64,000 bases of DNA. Origin: JAJDYQ01 sp963662865 (GTDB taxonomy: Bacteria > Pseudomonadota > Gammaproteobacteria > JAJDYQ01). A program made the translations under genes and the position numbers. Positions 44,400 through 54,608 of this stretch are shown piece by piece (positions within the stretch are counted from its first letter, which is position 1; each line of letters begins with the position of its first letter). The stretch lies in assembly GCA_963662865.1 (NCBI GenBank), contig OY759969.1:930001-994000 (forward strand), read 5' to 3'. The notes beneath the pieces were generated by a model. The model was not told the DNA's origin. It saw nothing but the letters and a program-made list of their open reading frames with translations, and searched no databases.

Positions 44400-45923
44400 C
44401 TATAGCTTGGAAACAACAATATGTTGCAGCAAATTATCAATAGTCGGATGCATGACTTCAACCAGAGGATCAGGCCAGACACCGAATAACAATACCATAA
44501 TGGCCAGTGAAGCCAGCATAGCGAATTCACGTGCATCAAGGTCTTCCATCTCGGCAATCTTGTTATTACGAATCTCGCCAAATATTACACGCTTGACAAG
44601 CCATAGGCTGTAGGCCGCACCCAAAATCAGAGTTGCCGAGGCCAGAAAGGCAATCCAGAAGCTGTACTTCATACTGGCCAGGATAACCATGAATTCTCCG
44701 ACAAAACCAGATGTTCCAGGAAGACCGGAATTCGCCATAGCGAAAAGTACCATGAGGCTGGCAAATACAGGCATGGAAACCACGACACCACCATAGTCTT
44801 TGATCTGACGGCTATGTAAGCGGTCATACATCACTCCAATGCAGAGGAACAGAGCTGCAGAAATAAAACCATGTGAGATCATTTGAATCATACCGCCCTC
44901 TATAGCCAGAGCCGCACCAGATAAGTTACCAGCCAGAGTCGCATGAATCCCGAAAGGCAGGAAGAATCCCAATGTAACAAATCCCATATGTGCGATGGAT
45001 GAATAGGCAATCAACTTCTTCATATCTTCCTGAACAATGGCAACAAAGCCAATATAGACGACGGCAATTAGAGATATGGCAATAATCAACCAGTCAAATT
45101 GACTACTGGCATCAGGTGCAATTGGCAGACTAAAGCGCAAAAAACCATAACCACCAATTTTCAACATGATCGCCGCCAGAATTACCGAGCCGCCGGTAGG
45201 TGCTTCCACATGCGCATCCGGCAACCAGGTATGCACCGGCCACATGGGCACCTTGACGGCAAATGCCAGCAAAAAGGCAAAGAAAATTAATGTCTGTTCT
45301 GTCATATTGAGCTTCAGTGTATGAAAATCGAGTATGGCAAAACTATCAATCTCAGACTTGTGATGCATATAGATCAAGGCGATCAGCATAAGCACCGATC
45401 CCAGGAAAGTGTACAGGAAGAATTTGATGGTCGCGTAGATGCGATTAGGTCCGCCCCAGATGCCGATAATCAGAAACATTGGGATCAGCATGGCCTCCCA
45501 GAACACAAAAAACAATATGGAATCAAGTCCACTGAATACACCAATCATCAGACCTTCCATAATTAGAAATGCTGCCATGTACTGGGAGGCTCGCACCTGA
45601 ATAGCTTTCCAGCCTGCGACAATAACCAATGGTGTAATAAATGTCGTCAATACAATCAACGGCATGGAAATGCCATCAACGCCCAAATGGTAGTAAATAT
45701 TAAAGGCTTCAATCCATGGAGTGCGCTCTACAAACTGCATATCCGCAGTCGAGATGTTAAAATCTGTGTACAGCGGAATCATCAGAAAAAAAGTTACCAT
45801 GGAAAATGCAAAAGCAATCCGCTTGGCACCTGTAGAATCACGGTCGCCCGCAGCTAATGTAATCAGACCACCAATAATCGGTAACCAAACAGCCAAGCTT
45901 AATAAGGGCAAATCACTCAACAT
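44400..45923 (-). CDS. nuoM: NADH-quinone oxidoreductase subunit M
   Basis: A 507-residue antiporter-like subunit of complex I. It shows YHLGVDGISMPLIVLTTF near the start, the proton-channel Glu helix (FFVFWEAMLIPMFL), AVKVPMWPVHTWLPDAHVEAPT and DMKKLIAYSSIAHMGFVTLG. Length and order match the family. The gene begins 3 bp after nuoL stops. Confidence 0.98.
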   Translation of the reverse strand: MLSDLPLLSLAVWLPIIGGLITLAAGDRDSTGAKRIAFAFSMVTFFLMIPLYTDFNISTADMQFVERTPWIEAFNIYYHLGVDGISMPLIVLTTFITPLVIVAGWKAIQVRASQYMAAFLIMEGLMIGVFSGLDSILFFVFWEAMLIPMFLIIGIWGGPNRIYATIKFFLYTFLGSVLMLIALIYMHHKSEIDSFAILDFHTLKLNMTEQTLIFFAFLLAFAVKVPMWPVHTWLPDAHVEAPTGGSVILAAIMLKIGGYGFLRFSLPIAPDASSQFDWLIIAISLIAVVYIGFVAIVQEDMKKLIAYSSIAHMGFVTLGFFLPFGIHATLAGNLSGAALAIEGGMIQMISHGFISAALFLCIGVMYDRLHSRQIKDYGGVVVSMPVFASLMVLFAMANSGLPGTSGFVGEFMVILASMKYSFWIAFLASATLILGAAYSLWLVKRVIFGEIRNNKIAEMEDLDAREFAMLASLAIMVLLFGVWPDPLVEVMHPTIDNLLQHIVVSKL

Positions 45924-45926
45924 GGA

Positions 45927-47888
45927 CTATAAAATTCCATCCATGACAAATATCGATATCAGTACCATCATTCCTGCAATCATAGCAAAGGCATAGTGAT
46001 ACAGATAACCAGTCTGCAGATGACGTAAGACAGTGGAGAACCAACTCACCACTCTGGCTGAACCGTTGACGATAAAACCATCGATAATCATAACATCACC
46101 CAGTTTCCACAGGAATTTACCAATTGCACGACCGGTACCGGCAAAGATATTCAGGTAGAGATGATCCATATAATATCTGTTATCCATGACCCTATAAACA
46201 ACAGAAAATCGCTGCTGCATATCGACTGCAAACTGTGGCTTGACCATGTAAATCCAATAGGCCGCACTAATGCCAGCAAGAGCGAGATAAATAACTGGCC
46301 CCGTGAAGGCATGCGCCACAAAGCCATTAATACCTTCAAATGTCGCACTCAATTTATCCAAGACATTATGACTATCTGCCACATAAATCGAACGGCTGAA
46401 GAACTCACCAAAAACAATGGGCTCGAATAAAAAACCACTGAGAATTGATGGAATAGCCAATAATATTAAAGGTATGGTTACCACCCACGGTGTCTCATGC
46501 AGATGCGAGCGTACATTTTTATCTATATTCTCCTCGACATGAAAAACCAGAAAATACATACGGAAGCTGTAGAAAGCTGTTACAAACACGCCCATTAATA
46601 ATGCCGTATAAGCGATACCAGCAGCCTCTAAATCCGAATACTGTACTGCGCCGATAATGGAATCCTTGGAGAAAAAGCCGGAGAAGAACGGAAAACCGAT
46701 CAACGCCAAACAGCCAATTAGCGAAGTCCAATGCGTGATTGGCATGTATTTCTTCAGGCCGCCCATTTTACGCATATCCTGTTCATGGTGCATGGCAATA
46801 ATTACGGAACCTGCCGCAAGAAATAAAAGTGCCTTGAAAAAAGCGTGAGTCATCAAGTGAAAGATGGCGGCCCCATAAGCTGATGCACCCAATGCAACTG
46901 TCATATATCCAAGCTGTGAAAGCGTCGAATAAGCCACTACTCGTTTAATATCATTCTGAATCAGGCCCAGGAGCCCCATAAAAAAGGCCGTGATTGAACC
47001 GATCACCAGAATAAAGTTCAACGCGGTTTCTGATAATTCGTACAGCGGCGACATGCGTGCCACCATGAAGATACCAGCAGTCACCATTGTCGCTGCATGG
47101 ATCAACGCCGAGATCGGTGTTGGCCCTTCCATGGAATCTGGCAGCCACACATGTAAAGGGAATTGCGCCGATTTGCCCATGGCACCGATGAATAGCAGAA
47201 TACAAACTACGGTAATCACGTTCCATTCACTACCGGCAAAAATACTGATGGTTTGCGACGATATGCTATCTACCTTAGCAAATACTTCAGCATAATCCAG
47301 GCTGTTGGCATACATCAAAATAACGGCAATACCTAACAGGAAACCAAAATCGCCAATACGGTTAATCAAAAAGGCTTTCAGATTTGCCCGGATGGCAGTT
47401 TCACGCTGGTGCCAGAATCCAATCAACAGATAAGAAACAAAACCAACCGCTTCCCAACCAAAAAACAGTTGCAGAAAATTATTGGACATAACCAGCATTA
47501 ACATGGAAAAGGTAAACAACGCGATATAGCTGAAAAAGCGCTGATAACCCTGGTCATCGTGCATATAACCAATGGTGTAGATATGAACCATGAGAGAGAC
47601 AAAGGTCACAACACTAATCATCAGCGCCGTCAATTCATCAATCAGGAAACCGATTTCAAAACGGATGCCGTCGCTTACCATCCAAGTGTAGATGGTTTCG
47701 TTATAAACAGGCGCACCATCAAAAACAATATGCTTGATAACGATAATGGATAAAATAAACGAAGCAAACACTCCCAGTATTGTAATCCAGTGGGCGCCAG
47801 TCCTGCCGATACGCCTGCCGAAGAGTCCAGCGACAACAGCACCGAATAGCGGTAATAACGGAATAGCCAGATAAATCTTTTCCATCAT
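45927..47888 (-). CDS. nuoL: NADH-quinone oxidoreductase subunit L
   Basis: The 653-residue distal proton-pumping subunit of complex I. Features include FFGWEAVGFVSYLLIGFW, KSAQFPLHVWLPDSMEGPTPISALIHAATMV, the DIKRVVAYSTLSQLGYM segment, and the long C-terminal extension that forms the lateral helix along the membrane arm. It abuts nuoK (1-bp overlap). Confidence 0.98.
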   Translation of the reverse strand: MMEKIYLAIPLLPLFGAVVAGLFGRRIGRTGAHWITILGVFASFILSIIVIKHIVFDGAPVYNETIYTWMVSDGIRFEIGFLIDELTALMISVVTFVSLMVHIYTIGYMHDDQGYQRFFSYIALFTFSMLMLVMSNNFLQLFFGWEAVGFVSYLLIGFWHQRETAIRANLKAFLINRIGDFGFLLGIAVILMYANSLDYAEVFAKVDSISSQTISIFAGSEWNVITVVCILLFIGAMGKSAQFPLHVWLPDSMEGPTPISALIHAATMVTAGIFMVARMSPLYELSETALNFILVIGSITAFFMGLLGLIQNDIKRVVAYSTLSQLGYMTVALGASAYGAAIFHLMTHAFFKALLFLAAGSVIIAMHHEQDMRKMGGLKKYMPITHWTSLIGCLALIGFPFFSGFFSKDSIIGAVQYSDLEAAGIAYTALLMGVFVTAFYSFRMYFLVFHVEENIDKNVRSHLHETPWVVTIPLILLAIPSILSGFLFEPIVFGEFFSRSIYVADSHNVLDKLSATFEGINGFVAHAFTGPVIYLALAGISAAYWIYMVKPQFAVDMQQRFSVVYRVMDNRYYMDHLYLNIFAGTGRAIGKFLWKLGDVMIIDGFIVNGSARVVSWFSTVLRHLQTGYLYHYAFAMIAGMMVLISIFVMDGIL

Positions 47889-48193
47889 TACCCCTGCATT
47901 GTATCCAGATGTTCAACATTAATCGTGCGCTTGTTGCGGAAAAGCACGACGAGAATGGCCAGACCAATAGCTGCTTCAGCTGCTGCTACAGTCAAAATAA
48001 AAAACACAAAAATCTGCCCTGCAATGTCATCAAGGAAATACGAGAAAGCTATGAAGTTCATATTTGCTGAAAGTAACAATAATTCCAATGACATCAACAA
48101 AACGATGACATTCTTACGATTCAGGAAAATACCGGCAATGCTCAAGCAAAACAGAATTGCCCCAAGTATCAAGTAATCGGGCAGGGTAATCAT
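47888..48193 (-). CDS. nuoK: NADH-quinone oxidoreductase subunit K
   Basis: A 101-residue subunit with three transmembrane helices. The conserved membrane Glu residues are in VLLMSLELLLLSANMNF and TVAAAEAAIGLAILV, both on the proton path. It overlaps nuoJ by 4 bp and nuoL by 1 bp. Confidence 0.97.
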   Translation of the reverse strand: MITLPDYLILGAILFCLSIAGIFLNRKNVIVLLMSLELLLLSANMNFIAFSYFLDDIAGQIFVFFILTVAAAEAAIGLAILVVLFRNKRTINVEHLDTMQG

Positions 48194-48828
48194 CGAGCAT
48201 CGTCTCCCTTTTCTTTTTCATCGGCTGGCACTACCGCATCCATTTTTACTATTTTCAAACGATGAGCCGACTTAACTTTTACCTGCTTGTCAGGCGCCTG
48301 TTTCTTAGATTCCGAGCGATGTCGCATGGTTAATGAAATCGCCGCAACGATTGCAACCAACAGAATTGCCGCAGCTATTTCAAATGGGTAGACATAAACA
48401 GTATACAATAAATTGCCGAGCTCAGCGATATTACTGTGATTAGCTGGACGAGGTACTGGAGATAAATACTGCTCCAGTCCAAAAAATTCTGAACCGATCA
48501 CTATTCTGATCTGTAGCAGCAATACCAAGCCGATAAGAAAGCCAACTGGGAGATAATTTACAAAGCCTTCGCGAGTCTCTGAAATGTTGACATCCAGCAT
48601 CATGACGACGAACAGAAGCAACACCATGACTGCACCGACATAAACCAGCACCAGGATGATTGCCAAAAATTCAGCTTCGAGCAGCATCCACAGACCAGCG
48701 CTGGCAAAAAACGTCAGCACCAGATGCAATACTGCATGAACCGGATTGCGAAGCGTAATCACACAAACTGCACCATAAATAACGAGCGCAGCAAAAAACA
48801 TAAATACGCCGTATTGAAAAGTCATCAT
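48190..48828 (-). CDS. nuoJ: NADH-quinone oxidoreductase subunit J
   Basis: A 212-residue subunit with five hydrophobic segments, including the mobile helix-3 region (EFLAIILVLVYVGAVMVLLLFVVMMLD). The C-terminal tail after about residue 170 is long, basic and hydrophilic (RHRSESKKQAPDKQVKVKSAHR), and variable in the family. Confidence 0.96.
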   Translation of the reverse strand: MMTFQYGVFMFFAALVIYGAVCVITLRNPVHAVLHLVLTFFASAGLWMLLEAEFLAIILVLVYVGAVMVLLLFVVMMLDVNISETREGFVNYLPVGFLIGLVLLLQIRIVIGSEFFGLEQYLSPVPRPANHSNIAELGNLLYTVYVYPFEIAAAILLVAIVAAISLTMRHRSESKKQAPDKQVKVKSAHRLKIVKMDAVVPADEKEKGDDAR

Positions 48829-48846
48829 AACTCCTGAGCTGCGGCT

Positions 48847-49335
48847 CTATCGGTAAGCCGCATCCACAGCACGGTCTTTCGCAATCTGTTCTTCGAACTT
48901 ATCACCTATAGCCAGGAGTTGATCTTTGGATATAAGACTCTCATCACGTTCTTGAAAGCAATATTCAAAATGGCGAGTTTCAACGATCGAATCTACCGGG
49001 CAGGCTTCTTCGCAAAACCCGCAAAAAATACATTTAAATAAATCTATGTCGTAACGAGTAGTTCGGCGAGTTCCATCATCTCGCTCTTCTGAATCAATCG
49101 TAATTGCCAATGCAGGGCAAACCGCCTCGCATAATTTACATGCAATGCAGCGCTCTTCGCCATTTGGATAACGACGTAAGGCATGCAGGCCACGAAAGCG
49201 ATGCGACTGTGGTGTCTTCTCCTCTGGGTATTGAACTGTAATCTTACGCTTGAAAAAATGCCGCTGGGTCACCAGCAAGCCTTTCAGCAATTCAAGAAGA
49301 AAAAAGCTTTTAAAAAAATGTTTTATTGCCAGCAT
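48847..49335 (-). CDS. nuoI: NADH-quinone oxidoreductase subunit I
   Basis: A 162-residue ferredoxin-like subunit carrying clusters N6a and N6b in the peripheral arm: ligands CIACKLCEAVCP and CIFCGFCEEACPVD. The ATG at 49335 is chosen because GAGAGGAA lies just upstream and it falls 13 bp after nuoH; the frame is open 11 more codons, which would overlap nuoH. Confidence 0.96.
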   Translation of the reverse strand: MLAIKHFFKSFFLLELLKGLLVTQRHFFKRKITVQYPEEKTPQSHRFRGLHALRRYPNGEERCIACKLCEAVCPALAITIDSEERDDGTRRTTRYDIDLFKCIFCGFCEEACPVDSIVETRHFEYCFQERDESLISKDQLLAIGDKFEEQIAKDRAVDAAYR

Positions 49336-49348
49336 ATTCCTCTCTTTC

Positions 49349-50467
49349 CTAAACAAACCACGGCTCAAGTTTCAGGAGAATTCCTGCGCACTCAACAACC
49401 AACCAGACAATAGTCACCGGAATAAATACTTTCCAACCAAGGCGCATAATTTGATCGTAGCGATAGCGAGGAAATGTTGCTCTGAACCATAAGAACAGAT
49501 AAATGAAGAATACAGTTTTTAGCAACAGCCAGTGAATTCCAGAACCCATCAATGTGCCTAAAATGGGTATAGATAATGTTTCGGCATCCAGTAAACCGTC
49601 AAATGGAGACAACCAGCCACCCATAAAAAGAATGGCAGTCAGCGTTGCGATCATGATAATGTTGGCATATTCTGCAAGAAAAAATAGCGCAAATGCCATA
49701 CCGGAATACTCAACATGGAAGCCAGCAACGATTTCTGATTCGCCTTCCGCCACATCGAATGGAGCTCGGTTAGTTTCGGCAATGCCTGAGATAAAATAAA
49801 CCAGGAACAGTGGAAATAAAGGAATATAAAACCAGCCAGATGTAATGATATTAAAGCCAAATAGATTCAAAGGGGTCTGTTGCGCGAGTATGATTTCTCT
49901 TAAATTGAGGCTGCCAGCCACCATGAGAATGCCAACCAGGGCAAAACCCATCGCAATTTCATAGGCCACAATCTGTGCGGCAGAGCGCATAGCACCCAAA
50001 AAAGCATAACGGGAATTTGAGGCCCAGCCAGCTATGATTACACCGTATACGCCCAAGGATGTCAGCGCCAGAACATATAGTAGCCCGGCATTCACATCAG
50101 CCAACACCATAACATTATCGAATGGGATAACTGCCCAGGCAGCCAATGCTGGCACAAGAGCCAGAATTGGCGCTAATAGAAACAAATAAACATTGGCATT
50201 GGTTGGAATAATGATTTCTTTGAATGCCAGCTTCATACCATCAGCTATCGGCTGACCCAGACCCCAGAACTTAAAACCGAAAAAACCAACGCGATTGGGC
50301 CCTTTACGTATTTGCATGGAACCAATGACCTTTCTCTCAATGTAAGTCACATAGGCCACGCCTAGCATCAAAGGTATAACAATCAATAGAATTTTAACCA
50401 ATGTCGCAATCGTTAAGACTACAGGATCAGGGAAAAAACCAAGATATTCAAAAAACAGGGCGTTCAT
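49349..50467 (-). CDS. nuoH: NADH-quinone oxidoreductase subunit H
   Basis: A 372-residue subunit with about eight helices forming part of the quinone chamber. It contains the signature YVTYIERKVIGSMQIRKGPNRVG and the acidic loop IAETNRAPFDVAEGESEIVAGFHVEYSGM that contacts the quinone site. Normal length. It starts 4 bp after nuoG stops. Confidence 0.98.
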   Translation of the reverse strand: MNALFFEYLGFFPDPVVLTIATLVKILLIVIPLMLGVAYVTYIERKVIGSMQIRKGPNRVGFFGFKFWGLGQPIADGMKLAFKEIIIPTNANVYLFLLAPILALVPALAAWAVIPFDNVMVLADVNAGLLYVLALTSLGVYGVIIAGWASNSRYAFLGAMRSAAQIVAYEIAMGFALVGILMVAGSLNLREIILAQQTPLNLFGFNIITSGWFYIPLFPLFLVYFISGIAETNRAPFDVAEGESEIVAGFHVEYSGMAFALFFLAEYANIIMIATLTAILFMGGWLSPFDGLLDAETLSIPILGTLMGSGIHWLLLKTVFFIYLFLWFRATFPRYRYDQIMRLGWKVFIPVTIVWLVVECAGILLKLEPWFV

Positions 50468-50471
50468 CTGA

Positions 50472-52820
50472 TTACACTGCCTTCACTTGAACTTTCTGGT
50501 TAAATCCACCCAGTTCCGGTATCAACGGAAGCCAGATGGTATCATCCGCCAGACTGTTTTCGACACATAACGACAATGAGACAGATTGATCACCCTGCGA
50601 TACCAGAACTTGCGGCGCGTCAGATATGCCCAACTTATTCGCCGTTGCCGCATTGATACGAACTATCCGTCTCGACTTACCATCTGCAGTTTGTTGCAGT
50701 GAATCTGCATGGCGTACCAGACTGTCTGTAGCATAAATACAAACATCTCCGGTTCTGCTTAATCCGCCAGACTGCATAGCCGGTTGTAGACTACCTGTTA
50801 TTTCATTGGCCGTTACATTGCTTTGATCAGTTTGAAGTACATCAGCCAATACCTCGGTGGCTGTCTCATAGCTGTAACTATCAATGCCCAGTTGCTGCCC
50901 CATAACCCGATAGACCTTCCAGGCAGGAGACGATTCGGCATAGCTTTTTACCGCCGCACTGAATGATTGAGCCAATCCTTCCATATTCACATACGTACCA
51001 TCAGTCTCAGTATAAGGGACAATAGGCAGTACGACATCAGCATAATTTTTAACTTGATCATTGATATACGGAGACAATACCACAGTAAAATCACTGACCC
51101 TGGCCGCGGCAAGTGCTTTCTGCGGGTCGGCGCAGTCATGTTCCGGTTCCGCATTATGAATTATCAAAGCCGAAACGGGATTGTCGAGCATTTCACTAAA
51201 GTTCTTACCCACAGCAGTAACCGCAGCACCACCGACACCACGATGAGGAACTACACCAGCGTGCCATGCGCCGACGCTATTCGCAGCGGCTGGCAGTTCA
51301 ACAGCATCACTATTGGTTGCTAAGGCAATTGACTTGATCAGTTCAGATAAAATGACGGCATCCACATGCTGCGCCGCAATCTGGCCGGCGACAATTATGC
51401 TGTCATCGGCACTTTTTAATGAATTAGCTATGGCTTTGTGGGCATCATCTGGAGTCACACCAGAGATAATATCTCGAACAGATGCAGTGTCAGCACCTGC
51501 CGCAACCGCTACTGCAGCCAGCTCTGCTACCATGCTCGCGGGATGAACTATCAAATTTTCAAGTTGATCAAATCGTAAATCAAAGTCTCTTGGGTTGAGG
51601 CTACTGACCTGCGCACCAGCCAACGCCGCCTTACGAATGCGATGACCAATAATAGGCTGTTCTTTGCGAGTATTGGCACCGACAATCAATATGGCACCCT
51701 GCTCTTCAATACCGGCTATCGGCAAGCTGATGGCCGGTATAACTGGCTCACACCCCTGCCCTCTGAAATCGGACTGCATCAGGCGATGATCAATGTTGTT
51801 ACTGCCCAAGTGACGAACAATTCCCTGCAAGAGGTACATTTCCTCCAATGTTGCCTGCGGGGATACCCAAGCACCCAGCGTATCAGCCCCCTGACCATCG
51901 ACGATAGCCTTAATGCCGCTAATGGCCATATCCAGCGCAACCTGCCAGTCGGTCACCTGCCACTCATTATCTTTCTTAATCATTGGTGCGGCAATGCGAT
52001 CCTTGTGCATGACACCCTCGTAGCTGAAGCGATCACGGTCGGAAATCCAGGCCTCGTTAATCGCCTCGTTATCGCGTGGCACCACACGCTGAACTCTGTC
52101 TCTCATTGTGTGTACATAGAGATTGGAGCCCACTGCATCATGTGGCGCAATGGATTCGGCTTGTCTGATTTCCCAGGCACGGGCACCAAAACGTGATGGT
52201 CTCGCAGTCAGCGCACCTACTGGACACAGGTCTATCACATTCCCTGACATCTCATGGTCAACAGTCTTCTCGACATAGGTACCAATCAGGGAATGCATCC
52301 CGCGCCCGGTCATACCAAGCTCACGCAGCCCAGCGATTTCCTCACCAAAGCGGACACAGCGGGTACAGTGAATACAACGTGTAAGCTCGGTACTGATCAA
52401 CGAACCAATATCCTTGTCCTTCACTACACGCTTACGCTCGAAAAAGGAGGAAGAATCCCGACCGTAGCCCATGGCAATATCCTGTAACTCGCATTCACCA
52501 CCCTGATCACAGATAGGACAATCCAATGGATGATTAATAAGTAGAAACTCCATGACATTCTTCTGGGCATTCTTGGCGTAATCCGAAGATGTATTCACTA
52601 CCATGCCATCCACAATCGGCGTTGCGCAGGCGGGTAATGGCTTAGGCGATTTTTCAACTTCGACCAGACACATACGACAGTTAGCCGCTACACTTAATTT
52701 GCTGTGATAACAGAAACGCGGGATATAGATCCCGGCATCGTCAGCTACTTCAATGAGCATCTGCCCCGGACTGGCTTCCAGTGCGACACCATCAACGGTA
52801 ATGGTGATTCTATCACCCAT
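50472..52820 (-). CDS. nuoG: NADH-quinone oxidoreductase subunit G
   Basis: The 782-residue large Fe-S subunit. N-terminal 2Fe-2S domain (FCYHSKLSVAANCRMCLVEVE and PACATPI), then the His-Cys3 ligands (HPLDCPICDQGGECELQD), the 4Fe-4S pair CTRCVRFGEEI and CPVGALTARP, then a molybdopterin-oxidoreductase-like domain that has lost its cofactor role. Part of the peripheral electron chain. Confidence 0.97.
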   Translation of the reverse strand: MGDRITITVDGVALEASPGQMLIEVADDAGIYIPRFCYHSKLSVAANCRMCLVEVEKSPKPLPACATPIVDGMVVNTSSDYAKNAQKNVMEFLLINHPLDCPICDQGGECELQDIAMGYGRDSSSFFERKRVVKDKDIGSLISTELTRCIHCTRCVRFGEEIAGLRELGMTGRGMHSLIGTYVEKTVDHEMSGNVIDLCPVGALTARPSRFGARAWEIRQAESIAPHDAVGSNLYVHTMRDRVQRVVPRDNEAINEAWISDRDRFSYEGVMHKDRIAAPMIKKDNEWQVTDWQVALDMAISGIKAIVDGQGADTLGAWVSPQATLEEMYLLQGIVRHLGSNNIDHRLMQSDFRGQGCEPVIPAISLPIAGIEEQGAILIVGANTRKEQPIIGHRIRKAALAGAQVSSLNPRDFDLRFDQLENLIVHPASMVAELAAVAVAAGADTASVRDIISGVTPDDAHKAIANSLKSADDSIIVAGQIAAQHVDAVILSELIKSIALATNSDAVELPAAANSVGAWHAGVVPHRGVGGAAVTAVGKNFSEMLDNPVSALIIHNAEPEHDCADPQKALAAARVSDFTVVLSPYINDQVKNYADVVLPIVPYTETDGTYVNMEGLAQSFSAAVKSYAESSPAWKVYRVMGQQLGIDSYSYETATEVLADVLQTDQSNVTANEITGSLQPAMQSGGLSRTGDVCIYATDSLVRHADSLQQTADGKSRRIVRINAATANKLGISDAPQVLVSQGDQSVSLSLCVENSLADDTIWLPLIPELGGFNQKVQVKAV

Positions 52821-52836
52821 GATGTCCCCTTAGTCG

Positions 52837-54114
52837 TTAACTGACCATTGAGCAGCCATGCTCAACATAATATTCAAATTCATGCCGAAAATGTTTCAGC
52901 ATACCTTGTACCGGCCATGCGGCTGCCTCACCAAAGGCACAAATGGTATGTCCTTCAATCATGCCCGCAGCCCGTCCCAGAGTATCAACATCCTCCATGG
53001 TGCCTTTACCTTCCACGATGCGGGTAACAATCGCATACAACCAGGCTCCACCTTCACGGCATGGCGTGCACTGGCCACAGGATTCTGCATAATAGAAGCG
53101 TGACAGACGTTGCAACACTTTCACCATGTCCGTCGTCGTATCCATAATGATAACCGCACCGGAACCCAATCCGGAACCTGCCTGTTGGAGTGAATCATAA
53201 TCCATGGTGCAATCCATAATAAGTTCACTCGGAATAATCGGCATGGAAGAACCACCGGGGATAACACCCTTAAGTTTGTTACCATTCAAGACCCCTCCCG
53301 CCATTTCCAGCAACTCAGCAAAGGGAGTACCCATCCTGATCTCAAAGTTGCCTGGGTTATTCACATGTCCCGATATGGAGAAAATCTTCACACCACCACT
53401 GCCCGGCTTACCCTGGTCCAGAAACCACTGACCGCCATTACGCATAATGATCGGCACAGATGCCAGAGTTTCCGTGTTATTAATCGTAGTCGGGCAGCCA
53501 TAGAGACCATAGTTTGCGGGAAATGGTGGCTTAAAGCGCGGCTGACCTTTCTTGCCTTCGAGTGATTCAAGCAAGGCTGTCTCTTCACCGCAAATATAGG
53601 CCCCGGCACCCAGATGCCCATGAATCTGCACATCGACACCGGAACCCAGAATATTTTCACCAAGATAGCCGGCTTCACGCGCCTCAATCAATGCATTTTC
53701 AAAACGATGAAATGGTTCGTGATGGAATTCCCCTCGCATATAGTTGTAACCCACAGTCGCACCCATGGCATAGCAGGCAATCGCCATGCCTTCTACCAAG
53801 GCATGCGGATTGTAGCGCAGAATATCGCGGTCATGACAGGTGCCCGGCTCGGACTCATCCGAGTTACACACAACATATTTCTGCCCCGGAGCATTACGAG
53901 GCAGGAAGCTCCACTTCAGGCCAGTAGGGAAACCGGCGCCGCCACGACCACGAAGCACTGAAGTCTTCACCTCTTCAACTATGTCAGGGGGTGGTGTCCT
54001 TTCCCTGAGAATTTTTTGCCAAGCCTGATAGCCACCAACCTTCTTATAGTTTTCCAGTGCCCATGGCTCGTCCATTCCCAGCGTTGCAAAACAGACCTGC
54101 GGATGATCGTTCAT
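52837..54114 (-). CDS. nuoF: NADH-quinone oxidoreductase subunit F
   Basis: A 425-residue subunit that binds NADH, FMN and cluster N3. Nucleotide/FMN site: RGRGGAGFPTGLKWSF and GAGAYICGEETALLESLEG; the cluster ligands are in CGQCTPCREGGAW and the later HTICAFGEAAAWP. Start is 2 bp after nuoE stops. Confidence 0.98.
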   Translation of the reverse strand: MNDHPQVCFATLGMDEPWALENYKKVGGYQAWQKILRERTPPPDIVEEVKTSVLRGRGGAGFPTGLKWSFLPRNAPGQKYVVCNSDESEPGTCHDRDILRYNPHALVEGMAIACYAMGATVGYNYMRGEFHHEPFHRFENALIEAREAGYLGENILGSGVDVQIHGHLGAGAYICGEETALLESLEGKKGQPRFKPPFPANYGLYGCPTTINNTETLASVPIIMRNGGQWFLDQGKPGSGGVKIFSISGHVNNPGNFEIRMGTPFAELLEMAGGVLNGNKLKGVIPGGSSMPIIPSELIMDCTMDYDSLQQAGSGLGSGAVIIMDTTTDMVKVLQRLSRFYYAESCGQCTPCREGGAWLYAIVTRIVEGKGTMEDVDTLGRAAGMIEGHTICAFGEAAAWPVQGMLKHFRHEFEYYVEHGCSMVS

Positions 54115-54116
54115 AA

Positions 54117-54608
54117 CTATTCAAGCCTATCCAGTAACTCATTGATTTTCTCAGTAGTCAGGTTTTCATGGTAATGACCATTAATGGTCATTGCCGGGCC
54201 GCCTGTACAGGCCGCAATGCACTCTTCTTCCATTTTCAAGGTAATATGACCATCGGATGTGGTTTCACCACGTTTACAACCAAGTTTATTCTCGGTGTAA
54301 GCAATCAACTCATCAGCACCTCGTAACATGCAGGAGATATTGGCGCAAAAAGCCACTATATGACGCCCGACTGGCTCAGTCTCCAGCATGGAATAGAATG
54401 AAGCGACCTCATAAACCGCAATTTTGGGCATCTTAAGGTAATCAGCTACTGCATCCATTACCTCTGTGCGCAGCCAGCCACCTTCTTTCTCCTGCACCAT
54501 ACTCAGTGCGGAGATAACAGCAGACTGCCTGCGCTCTGGTGGATACTTTGCAGTCCAGCGATCAATTCTGGCCTTAAGATCGTCACCGAGTTGATACATT
54601 TCTCTCAC
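54117..54608 (-). CDS. nuoE: NADH-quinone oxidoreductase subunit E
   Basis: A 163-residue thioredoxin-fold subunit with 2Fe-2S cluster N1a. The four ligands are seen as FCANISCMLRGADEL and EECIAACTGGPAMTING. It overlaps nuoD by 4 bp. Confidence 0.97.
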   Translation of the reverse strand: MREMYQLGDDLKARIDRWTAKYPPERRQSAVISALSMVQEKEGGWLRTEVMDAVADYLKMPKIAVYEVASFYSMLETEPVGRHIVAFCANISCMLRGADELIAYTENKLGCKRGETTSDGHITLKMEEECIAACTGGPAMTINGHYHENLTTEKINELLDRLE